From Rallus limicola (taxonomy: Eukaryota; Chordata; Aves; Gruiformes; Rallidae): a stretch of DNA of 64,000 nt. Location of the stretch: assembly GCA_022605955.1 (NCBI GenBank), contig JAKCOZ010000003.1:40574761-40638760 (forward strand). Direction: 5' to 3'. Made by a program: the position numbers and the translations under genes. The number at the start of each line of letters is the position of its first letter. The first letter of the stretch is position 1. Positions 47,183-57,800 of the stretch are shown here, in pieces. Below the pieces are notes generated by a model, which had not been told where the DNA came from, ran no database searches, and worked only from the letters and a program-made list of their open reading frames with translations.

Positions 47183-48139
47183 TGCGGAAAACGCTCGAGA
47201 ATGTTGCTTTTGGAGACTGAAAGGGGTTGTGGTATTTTTCCTCTGTTGATTTAGGAAGACAAAGGAGAGTTGTCAATCCGGTTATGCAACAGATCGCACA
47301 TAAGATAAGCGGACACTGCTAATGATTATAATTTGTAATAAGTTTTGCTGTTGGTTGTGTTAAAAGAATTACGGTAAAATCTCTCTCTCAAACAAGGATT
47401 CAGTCAGAAACCGAGGAATACAGAGCTCTGCTAAAATATATAGATCAAACTTATACCCATACATTGGACAGTGAGAACATATAAGTGGTTAAGTTGTGAC
47501 TCAGGTCATGGGGTGGAATGTAAGGAACTGTTTGGCTCAGGAATTCCACAAACAGGTTTGGGCAATGTTGAGCCCATCACAGCGGACAACCCATGGGGAG
47601 CTGTGTAAATAGCTCAGACTTGAGTTGTCCTGTAGAATGAGATTAGTCATGACACTGCTACATAATTAAATTAACTGAAACCTGGGTTGAGCCTTGATTT
47701 CCTTCAACAAACAATATCCCCTGAGTCCAAATCAAGCCCCACTATTCAGCTACCTAATAGTAAGATAAAGGCAAGCATTAGAGGGTCCCTATTTGGTTTC
47801 AATGGGCCTAGGCAAAACAAAGATGCACAACAGTTAAGGGCTATGTAAGATAAACAATAGTAACTTAGAAATATACTGCATTTTTCTCAGTAAGCTCGTA
47901 AATACTAATTTTCTTCACTAATGGAAAGCTGGAACTTGTAAACCTTGGAAATACCTAATCCATAGTTAAACAGGGGAGGGATTTCAGATGGGGATAGGGT
48001 ATAAAAATGCTGCAAACTCTGCCCACAGCTCTGCTTACTTTGCTAGGTCACCCACTCTTGCAAGAACATTATAATAAATTATTGCTTCACTAGTATGTCT
48101 ACTGGAAGTCCTTTCTTAGAACCTTTGGTACTTCTAACA
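47183..48139 (+). mobile_element. Solo LTR, family C, beside RIOK2 promoter
   Basis: Reads TGCGGAAAACGC at the start, a TATAAAAATGCTGC box near 48000, an AATAAATTATTGC polyadenylation signal near 48070 and TTCTAACA at the end. CTACAA precedes it (47176-47181, one base away) and follows it (48140-48145), a likely 6-bp target duplication. It shares these landmarks with the shorter copy at 60002-60658. Its own transcription would run away from RIOK2. Confidence 0.75.
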
Positions 48140-48145
48140 CTACAA

Positions 48146-48182
48146 ATCACAGAATGATAGAGGTTGGAAAGGACCTGTGGTA
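48146..48182 (-). mobile_element. CR1 3' tip
   Basis: ATCACAGAATGATAGAGGTT followed by GGAAAGGACC is the reverse complement of a CR1 3' end, abutting the LTR's flank. Confidence 0.65.
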
Positions 48183-48454
48183 GTTGGGTTGTGTGTGCAT
48201 CTTTCAAGGCCAGCTTCCTAGAAGACCACCTGACAGAGACAAAGGGCATGGTGCCACTGGGGCTCCCTTAAGGTGGTGGGGCGATGACAGCACAGAGAGG
48301 GATTCTAGCACCACCCACTGCCCCTCTCTTATACCCTCGAGGAAGCCACAAGTCTCTGCTCCACCCATGCAGGACCCAGGCACAGCCTGCATGTAGAACA
48401 TGTACAGACAGGCGGGGTAGCAAGACAGCCTGTGTGCGCCTGTGCACACCCACA
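48183..48454. other. Intergenic, nothing recognised
   Basis: GC-rich stretch between CR1 pieces without a recognised feature. Confidence 0.4.
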
Positions 48455-48596
48455 GACTCACGGAATGTTAGGGGTTGGAAGGAATCTCAAAAGATGATCT
48501 AGTCCAACCCCCTGCCAGACCAGTCTTTCCTCTGCACGCTCAGCCAGCTGTGTGCAGGAGACTATTAAATGCAGTGCCATGTGTTGAGTCTTCAGT
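48455..48596 (-). mobile_element. CR1 3' fragment
   Basis: GGAATGTTAGGGGTTGGAAG and GATCTAGTCCAACCCCCTG mark another reverse-complement CR1 3' end, separate from and directly next to the longer copy. Confidence 0.75.
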
Positions 48597-49630
48597 GATC
48601 ACAGAATCACAGAATCATAAGGGTTGGAAGGGACCTCAAGGGATCAGTGGGTCCAACCCCCGTGACAAAGCAGGCTCCATAGGACATATTGCACAGGTAG
48701 GTGTCCAGACAGGTCTTGAATATCTCCAGAGAAGGAGACTCCACAGGCCCCCTGGGCAGCCTGTCCCAGGGCTCTGTCACCCTCACTGGGAAAAAGTTCT
48801 TCAGCATATTGGTGCAGAACTTACTGTGCTGGAAATTGCAGCCATTGCCCCTTGTCCTGTCTCCACAGACCACTGAAAAGGATGGCTGTTTCCCCGTGTC
48901 CCACACTTCAGATATTTATAAACATTAATAAGATCCCCTCTTAGTCTTCCTTCCTCAAGGCTGAACAGCCCCAGCTCATTCAGCCTTTCCTCGTAGGGAA
49001 GATGCTCCAGGCTCTTAATCATCCCTGTAGCCCTCCTCTGGACTCTCCAGGAGATCCCTGTCTGTTCTGTACCAGGGAGCCCAGAACTGGACACAATACT
49101 CCAGGTGGGGCCTGACCAGGGCAGAGTAGAGGGGGAGGATCACCTCCTGTGACCTGCTGGCCACACTCCTCCTGATGCACCCCAGGATCCCATTGGCTCT
49201 CTTGGTCCCCAGGGCACACTGCTGGCTCATGGCCAACCTGTCACCCACCAGGACCCCCAGGTCCTTTTCCACAGAGCTCCTCTCCAACAGGCCATCCCCC
49301 AGCCTGTACTGACACAAGTGGTTATTCCTTCCCAGGTGCAAGACTCTACACTTGCTTTTATGAAACCTCATCTGGTTTCTCCCTGCCCAGCTCTCCAGCC
49401 TGTCCAGGTCTCTCTGGATGGCAGCACAGTGTTCCTGCGGGTCAGCCACTCCTCCCAGCTCTGTATCATCAGGTACTTGCTGAGGGTGGGCGCTATTCCC
49501 TCATCCAGGGCGTCGATGAAGATGTTAAACAAGACCGGACCCAACACTGATCCCTGGGGAGCACCACTAGTTACAGGTCTCCAGCCAGACTCTGCTCCAC
49601 TGATCAGTCCTTCATAACTGGTAACAACTC
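48597..49630 (-). mobile_element. CR1 LINE, 5'-truncated, fairly young
   Basis: About 1 kb of CR1 with sense on the minus strand. It runs from the ATCACAGAATCACAGAATC tip to the RT region ([12 protein letters not shown] near 49560). The C-terminal RT region is open over 144 codons (49015-49449). The catalytic F-A-D-D box is degenerate (reads PDD) and lies across a frameshift, so the copy is dead. It is less diverged than the other CR1 copies in the window. Confidence 0.9.
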
Positions 49631-50259
49631 TGACATCTGTAGCTGAAACCTGGCCTTCTGGAAACAAATGCAACCTTGCAGAACTAAACTTTTAACAGTT
49701 TGCAGGATCATCACTAGAGATAGAATTAATATGTTCTTCTGAACTTTACTGACTGATTAAACTATGTTGAGTTTATAATGGAAATAAACAGACGTTTATG
49801 AGATGCAAAGGTAAAGAATCAATCAGGCTTTGGCAACCTTCTTCTTGAAGCCCTTTTTTGGATGAAAAAGTACACCAAAAAGGACCACAACAGAACTATC
49901 ATATTCAGTTTGAGTGTTTTACAGTAACTGTTTATCAAACACGAAATCTTTATGTTGACACAAATACTGGTAAGTTGCAGGCAAATTTTGCTCTTAATCA
50001 TTCATGGTCTTTTCGTGTCAGTATTTTCTCAAAAGCCTTATATAAAGCTTCTATATCTAAAATCTGTTTTCTTGCCCAAGCACTAAACAGAGAATACTTT
50101 ATTTGTAAAATATTTAGATCATTTAGCCATAGTTTTTCCTCAAAATAAACAACTGATTACGAGAAAACTGTGCAAACATAAGAATATATGTGAATTATAA
50201 AAAAAAAAAAAAAAAGCAAATCGTCATGTTTTACTCTTCTAGTTTCATTTCTTTGTCAT
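49631..50259. other. AT-rich intergenic, nothing recognised
   Basis: No gene or repeat recognised, apart from an A-run at about 50199-50215. Confidence 0.4.
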
Positions 50260-50560
50260 AGCTCGTATGGGACTGTATTGTGGATTTTTGTGCTGAAAAT
50301 AGTTAATACTGTGATGGTTTTGTTACTGCGGTGCTTATGCAGCACCAAGGCCTGTTCTACTTCTCATACTGCCCTGATAATGAGTAGGTTGGAAGTGCAA
50401 AAGGTGTTTGGACACTGTTGGCATAGCTGATCCCAACTGGCCAAAGGGATACTCCATATCATATAATATCACAGTTGGGGAGGGTGTGAATGAGGGTTTG
50501 CAAGGGGAGCATTGCTCAAGGATTGGCTGAGCATTAGTCAGTGGTGAATAAGAAACGGAC
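50260..50560 (+). mobile_element. LTR remnant, family B
   Basis: GGATTTTTGTGCTGAAAATAG, CTTATGCAGCACCAAGGCC and GGGATACTCCATATCATAT match the U3 part of family B LTRs. It is followed by the GGATTGGCTGAGCATTAGTC block. The 3' end and the primer-binding site are deleted. Confidence 0.65.
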
Positions 50561-51390
50561 AATGAACGAACTGAAATTATAAATGTGACACAAACTACCC
50601 AATCCCTGTCTGTAAATTGGCTGAAATAAGCAAGAAAAAAATCAACCATCAACCAGCTGAGCAAATTCTCAGCTGGTTACTCCAGTACTGGGCTAGTGGG
50701 CCCAAAAGTCCTGAATTAGAAAGTAAGGAAGCCCAGCAGCTGGGATTCCTTGCTAGGCATAGGGCCATTGACAAAAGCACTGGAAAAGGGGCAGGAGTCC
50801 TCAGTCTTTGTCAGGGATTCCTGTCAAGTGCAAAGGACAAGTAGCCCCTTAAGCAAGATCTTGCAAATTCCCAAAGCAATTGGACACAGTTTGAGAGAGG
50901 CATCCAGTATCTGAGGGAATTCGCCGTGGTGGAGGTGATGTGTAACAACTTGGCTGATGACCAGGTCTTTCATCTAAAAACAGAGATGAAATACAGTGCG
51001 TATGGTCCATGTAGCAGAAGTGTGCAGAAGCGCACCAACTTCACACGCCAACACCTGGGCAATAAGCTGGACAGACATGGAGGCATCACCTTTGGAGGTA
51101 CTGGCCAGACAACTCTGAGAATACAAAGATTACCTCACTTCCTGCCTACAGGCCTGCATCTCAGCTATGGAAACTGACCCAAACATTGTCCCAGCAATCC
51201 CAGAAAGATAGGTCTTCCTCACATGCAGCAACCAATGTCAGAGAGGTTACTGGTGGCATAGAGCACTTGCAACCCTGTGGTTCTATCTGTGTGTCCAGGG
51301 GGAGGACACGAGGAAGTAGGATGGTGAATCTATCTGGAAGCTAGGAGCTCAGGTAGGGAACTGCAAGAATAAACAACATCCCAAAGAAAA
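50561..51390 (+). pseudogene. Second ERV gag-like relic
   Basis: Plus-strand remnant with the same order of peptide blocks as the relic at 941-2625, including the W-L-L-x-x-W and E-A-x-Q-L-G motifs (frame at 50617-50844). Near 51270 it has a tract encoding L-W-F-Y-L, followed by an acidic GGED-like segment. Frameshifts and stops show it is dead. As in the first relic, no polymerase or envelope sequence follows. Confidence 0.6.
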
Positions 51391-52257
51391 AAAAATACTG
51401 TTCCCGTGTCTCTTGGGAAGAGCAGAAGGGTGGTGGGATCCTGAAACACTGGGATACACATTTAGCAGAAACCATTTGGCTCCTTAACTCTAGAGGCCAG
51501 TCAACATGGCCATGCTCAATCAGAACCCCCACCCCAATGCTCTCTGGCAGGAGGTAAAGTCCCTGCACTACATATGTGAAACTGGCTGGGAAAACCAGTC
51601 AGGATTATTCCTTCCTCCACAAAAGGCTAAGGTATTCATGGGATTTTTTTAGCTCAAGGGCCTGCTTACATTTTGCAGGTAACAAAGGTAAGGATGGGAT
51701 GCAATCCTGGGTAAAATAATCCATGATTTGAGTTGTATGATGTCAAAGTTACATGATGCTGCATGTCATCATTGCTGTGGCCACCGTATGTCAAAGGTAT
51801 TATATCAGATACCTCTCACTGATAGTTAGGCTAGAGGCAAGAGGAGGAATTCATTGCAATGTTAAACCTTATGACCTAGCCCAAAGGGACCAGGGTGGAC
51901 ACTGTAAAGGATATACCTTTAAACTGTAACCTGATTTGAGTTGTATGTTATAGGAAGGAGCACAGCAGAAACCACCTGAACCAATGAAGCACTAACTTCT
52001 TGTACAAATGCAACAGGTTCATGAGCAGGTTTTGGCACCTAGTAACTCCATACACCAGACCACTTCTCCTGTGCCAAGTGACTACATAACAGATGAAGCC
52101 CAATGACACAGACCAAATTAATTCAATTAACATTTTATGGGTATACACAGACATTTTACAAACATTATAAAGGGGAAAGGATGATTAATGAGGATGTATT
52201 GCAATAGTGTGGGACCTGATCATGATGTAAATGGTGTGGAAAAAGGGATAGAGAATA
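51391..52257. other. Possible diverged ERV sequence
   Basis: GATTTGAGTTGTATG occurs at 51725-51739 and again at 51933-51947. The segment 51900-52200 has the look of avian ERV noncoding sequence, but I cannot place it in a family. Confidence 0.3.
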
Positions 52258-52530
52258 TGCTGGTTTTGGCTGGGGTGGAGTTAAATATCTGCATAGTATA
52301 GGGCTACATTTGGATTTGTGCTGAAATAGTATTGCTAACACTCTCATGTTTTAGCTACTGCTGAGCAGTGCTTACACAGTGTCAAGTCCTTTTCTACTCA
52401 CACTACTCAAGTGTACGTTGGAGTTGCACAAAAAGGTGAGAGGAAACACTGTTGAGCCAGCTGACCCAACTATCAAAAACGATATTCCATATTGTAAGGC
52501 ATCATGCTTAGCAATAAAGCTGTGGGTGGA
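52258..52530 (+). mobile_element. LTR 5' fragment, family B
   Basis: Starts TGCTGGTTTTGGCTGGGG and runs through GAGCAGTGCTTACACAG, GCTGACCCAACT, GATATTCCATATTG and an AGCAATAAAGCTG polyadenylation-like signal. The 3' part is missing. Confidence 0.75.
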
Positions 52531-54262
52531 GGTTGTCAGGAAGACCCAGCTGCCCCTTACACTGTGGCTCTGCTCTTTGTCTTGCACCGAACCCTAACCC
52601 TTTTCCTGACCCCTACCCTACTGTAAGCCCCCATTTCCAAAACGGAGCCTTGCAAGCAATGGCTGGCTGTACTGCACCAGGACTTAGCCATTCCAATCTT
52701 CACTAGTTCCCAATATACTCAAAAAGGGAGGAATCTATTTAAGCATTTCTCAAAGAAGGACTCCAGCACAACTTCTAATAGTTTTGGAGACTCCATGACA
52801 GAAGAAGAATTTTAAGACTCTACAACTGACATATCAGAAGTATGCACATACCACAGTGAAAACTATTCAATAATCCCCCCATGAAAGCATTTTAATAAAC
52901 TAGTATTTTTTTTTAAATTCCTCAGCAGAAATCAGGAGGAAGATAGGAAATTTTCCCTGCAATTTCCATTTTAAATTTTATGACCCAATACTGCAGTCAC
53001 AGATGAGGTAAACGTGATGGGATGTAGAAAAGTGAAAATTAACTATTGGCTCCCAGTTCCTTCTTTAGTGCATGTAAAAATCATACAGTTGTTGGGCAAA
53101 AAACTGTTTCAACACTCTTAAGTTCCAGTATTTTTTTTGATAATGTGAAGGTAAAAAATTTTATTTGAAATTCCAATGTGAAGTGGAAAATTATGCATTT
53201 CTTTTCCAGGAGTTTTGACAGATACTCTGAAAAAATGGGAAAAATGTGTTAGGCTTAATCAATCATAGCTTACAATTTTTGCTAGCCAAATAAACAGCTG
53301 CAGTTTCATAAATTAAAGCACTCAGTTTGAATTATCCTGTGAGAAAGAACTCTAATCACAACTATTATCTCCTTCAGAATTTATTGTCACTGAAATTAAA
53401 TTAATTAAAACAGTAAAACTTATAATTGCTAGTGCTTTCATCTTATTTTATAATGAATCACATAACTGAACGGTGATGACAACAGGTCTGAATCTGCTTG
53501 CATGAATCCACAAAAGACGCATCAGCAGTGAAATGATGAGACCAGATCCCCATATAAAAAGGCAAGTTTCCTCTTAACTCAAAAATGGCCTTTTTCACTG
53601 CTTTTGAAAGAGATTCAGATTGTATAGTACCTTTCTACTGTAGCACATTAGGGTTCTGGATCCTTTTCTTCAAAAGACTGTGAAGATTTGTCTCACAAGG
53701 TTTTTCATAACAGTAGAAGAACAAATCATCATTAGTATCTAAATGAGAATCTTTCCTAAATTCACAAATTATGCTGTGATATGTAAGTTATCAGGCAAGG
53801 GAAAACCAGTTTACCCAAATTAAGTGGCTGATAAATCTACTCATTGCAGACCCACTCCAACAAGCAGTGACTTTAAAAATCAGTAGTCAAAAGGGCACAA
53901 ATCAGTAGTCAGTCTAATAGATAAACCAAGCTGTAGAAGTACAATCTTGTGCAGTTGCTCAGAAAGCAATACAGCAAAAATCAGTTAAAGTTCAATGATT
54001 AATGATGAGATACTAAAAAATGTCAAACAAATTCAGAGTCAAAGTCCCAAGATTACATCACTCTTTTTGGAAATCCCATCTCTAAACCAGTCATTTTTGC
54101 TATCTGGTTTTTCTTTTCCATACTATGACCCAGCCACTCCCATACTACTACCCACACATCAAAGTGTATACAGTTACCATGAGATACTATTCTTTTTTTT
54201 TAATAATTACTAAAGAATACTGTGAAAATAAAAAATCCAAACTAAATAACATTGAAACCTTA
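52531..54262. other. Intergenic, downstream of LNPEP
   Basis: AT-rich, without a recognised gene or repeat. Confidence 0.4.
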
Positions 54263-54268
54263 TTTATT
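54263..54268 (-). terminator. Candidate LNPEP polyadenylation signal
   Basis: AATAAA on the minus strand about 490 nt past the stop codon, a reasonable 3' UTR length. Confidence 0.4.
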
Positions 54269-54755
54269 TCACCTCAAACTGGTGTATAAGATCCACTACT
54301 ATATATATCTGAAGTATGATTTTGTTTCACAGCATGTCTATATCTACAAATGTGAAAACCATCTACAGTTAGCATTATAAAAATCTACCCAATGAGCAGT
54401 CTGCAAAGAAGTAAAAAATAATTTTTACTCTTTCTTTTTGTACCTTGTCAATATTAACCCACTGCTAAGAAATTACAACAGAACTCCAAATGAAAGAGCA
54501 TATGCTTAAAATATAAAATTAATAAATTTGTGCAGACGTTGGGTTTATAGATGAAAACAGTTTCAGAATAAATACATCTGTCCTAAAGATCCCCCAAAGA
54601 AAATAATTTGTCTGAGACATGCCCTGAGCTATCTAGACTCTTTAATAGTGCAAACAATGTTGCAGTGATGCCTGGTTTCACGTTGGCTTTTGCAAAAGAA
54701 ACAGAGCAACTGCCCACAGAGTTCCTAAATGGCTGACAGGACAGCATAATGTGCA

Positions 54756-54887
54756 CTACAGCAGTTTCCGCAGCTTTGCTAAGTTCTTCTCCATCCACTG
54801 GATATTCAGCTGAATTGTGTCAATTGCCTCTTTTACACAATGTAGTTGAGAAGTCTCCTCTGATTTTGATTCAAAAAATGATTTTAC
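54756..54887 (-). CDS. LNPEP: LNPEP last coding exon
   Basis: 43 residues and a TAG stop, with IQLNIQWMEKNL near the end. The acceptor is TACAG before GTAAAATCA. An open frame in another phase over this exon is a shadow. Confidence 0.9.
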   Translation of the reverse strand, partial: VKSFFESKSEETSQLHCVKEAIDTIQLNIQWMEKNLAKLRKLL

Positions 54888-57800
54888 CTGTACAGCAAGA
54901 GAAAAGAAAGAAAAGTTAAATTTTACCTAAATTCAACACTTGCCACACAAATAGGTTTAGAAACTAAGGAAATCTGTTCCCAAGAACCACTTGTGTCTAT
55001 GCAGAAAGCAAACTTCTCAAAATGCAAGGGAAGCATTTTTCATGAGAACTGCAGCAATAACTTCTTTGGTTCCCATAAATTATTTCGTCAATAAACAGAC
55101 ATTCATTTATCATATTCATCACAGAGCAGTTGCAGAGTACTCAAAGACTTGTAAAAGGAGTCTCATTCTGTGAACTGATTGTTACAAGCAACCCCCTTCA
55201 GTGCTCTGGAATGATCCCCACACCCACTCATCAGTATAACTGCCAATGCTAACACTTAAAATACTACCAATCAAACCATAAAAAACTATACCAAATTGTC
55301 TGAATGATAACATTGGACTGAGATATTCTTGACATATTAACTTAAAGACCCTGTTAGGGAAGACAACAGAGAGTTCTAATATCTATTAACTGTATCTTAA
55401 TTAATACTTAACCTGCACAATAGCTGCTTGGGGCCATTTACAGCAAAAATAGCATAAAACAATTTTTATAGTGCTCTGTGACTTTTCATGAATGCAGAAC
55501 AGTTTGTTTACAAAATCTATGCCAAAATTCTATCTAGATCAAATCACTGTTTGGGGAGACAGTGTGTTGCAGTGAACAGGAAAACACAACAGCATAAACT
55601 GGTAACTGGGTTCAACTCTATATCTATACACAACTCAGACTCAGTATATAATCTTCAACATGTTTATGCATATATTCTCCATGTGTTAAGCAGGGAAAGC
55701 AATACCTACATATCCTTGAAAAGGGTCTCAAGGTCAGAGATAACCCATTTTCCTCATCCCTCAATTAAATGAAACATCACCAGTACTAGGAAAATAGTAG
55801 ACTTGGTAGATTAATCTGGTAGATTAAGACACCAACCTCCAGTAGATGTGCTTTTGTTGCAAATTGAGAAGTTGAACAACTAATGATATTCTGGATAGTA
55901 TATGAGCCTAGGTGAAACCTGAAATACAAAGAAGGTATTTATAACTAGAGAGCACTTTAAAATGCAGATTCAGTATATGTACACATTCATATTTCTACTT
56001 TTTTGGCTTAGTAGCTGGAAATAATTAAAAGCAAACTCAAGTTTACATAACTCATTTTTCAAGAGATACAAAGCCTTAGAAGTCAAAGACTCTGGTTCCC
56101 TAATCCCTCTGAATATTGAATTTCAAAGCAAAAGACATTGAAAATTTTAAAGCTTTTATCACAGTTCAAATAGTAAGGAACTGATAACACCACACACTGA
56201 ATACCAAGATTTGTAGTACATTTTCCAAAACTCTACAATAATTTAATTTGCAGCCCCATTTGATCTCAAGAAAAGTAATACTGGTTATTAAGAACCTGCT
56301 AGAGTAGAAATTACCATACAGGAAAAGATTATTGTTAATGTGAAGCTGTTCCAAATCAAAACTATGATTCAGATATAGCGTGTTCCACATGCTACTAGCT
56401 TTTTTGAGTCTTGCAGGCCAGCTCTGCTGCTGGGTACCCTTGAAGGTCAATTAGGGGAACATTTGTTTCTAAAGCAAGTGGGATTTTTTTAGTTACTTGT
56501 TTTTGGGATTGGGACAGGGTAAAAAATGCTGAACTAATTCCATGGGTCTGCTTTTGAATGCGGTTCATCCTTGTCCGCATCTGCAAAAGGTAGAGATGCT
56601 GGTTTAGGGACAGCATCCTTTTAAAAGAAATTAAAACTGTGATTTTTTAGAATTACTATGAGGCTGTAGTAGGCTCTAAATTCCCATCAACTACTGTCAG
56701 TGCTTCAAAGTTTATGTTCCGAGCTGTTTTCATAAAATCAGGTTTTAAACCGGGCTTTACAATTTTAATACAAATCTTCTTATATGAATCCTACTATTTG
56801 TTATGCTGTGCTTGAAAGAAACAAACAGGTGCTTTTGCCACTGTGAGTGTGGAGTTTCAGCTACATTAAAAGCCTTTACTTTCGTGTAAGCTTCTCCCAG
56901 TTTTCTTTGACAAAGTCCCAGGCCAGCAAATATCCAGGCAAACTCTGGCTGACAGTTGCTATAATATGTGAAATCTCTTGTGCTCTTATGACTTCTTCTT
57001 CAAGGCTGTTCTGCATTAACCTAAAAGACAAAGCATATCAAAAGGGACAAGACTCTTGAATTAAATGGAAAAGATTGTATAATAGATCAAACAAGCAGCA
57101 ATACCTGGCATCTGGAACACACTGATGCTCTGTTTTATAACCACTGTACTTATGTAGCTTTAGTTTCAAAGTAACCTTAGCTTTCAGCCAAGTAGCTGAA
57201 TTTTCTCTGTTGGAAAAGATGAAGTAAATTCTAACAACTTCTAAAAGAAAAGATAATACATTGAAAAGTCAAAAAAGAAAAGCTGTAACAGGAATCACCT
57301 AGCAGGACCACCTTGGTGTCCTCCATGCAGTAATGAGATTTGGTCTGTATAGAAGTGTTGGATTATAATGTAAGGTCAAAATGGAAAGGGAGAAGAGACA
57401 AGGAGGGAGAGGAAAGGAAAAAGGAGAGGAAAAAGGAAAAGAAAAAGGGCAAAGGGAAAGGAAAAGGGAAAGAAAAGGGAAAGGGAAAGAGAAATGGAAA
57501 AGGGAAAGAAAAAGGGAAAGCAAAGGCAAAGAAAAGAAAGAAAACCTACTCAAATCCCCAAAATCCCAACTACTTATTATCTAGATCATAAAGATATACC
57601 ATTTTTAAAGTTTCGTTCAATTTGCCATGAGATCTGCAATTTTGTGTTATCAGTACTGAAAATTCTTTAAATTAAATTGCTTCCTCTTTATGTGTATTCC
57701 AAATCTGTTAAGTATTTTTAGGTGAAAATTATCGGATTCTTCATGTTTGTGGAAGTCTGTATAAATCATGTGGGTAGACCTTTTCTAGCTATCAGAATTC

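Noticed and set aside
48801..49673. CR1 reverse-transcriptase frames as a live gene
   Set aside because: 5' truncated, frameshifted, and the catalytic box is degenerate; a dead LINE copy.
52588..52620. CCCTAACCC-like bases resembling telomere repeat
   Set aside because: Only about one and a half units, embedded in C-rich sequence; not a telomeric array.
54583..54798. Minus-strand frame starting MDGEELSK
   Set aside because: A different phase over the last LNPEP exon and its 3' UTR; the true frame ends at 54756.
57061..57220. Possible extra LNPEP exon near 57105-57180 followed by a GT
   Set aside because: The M1 aminopeptidase reading continues perfectly from 57890 to 57020 without it, and its translation has a stop and no similarity.
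57340..57591. Lys/Glu-rich open frames and a Phe/Leu/Ser-rich antisense frame
   Set aside because: Direct translation of the purine tract; low complexity, no gene.
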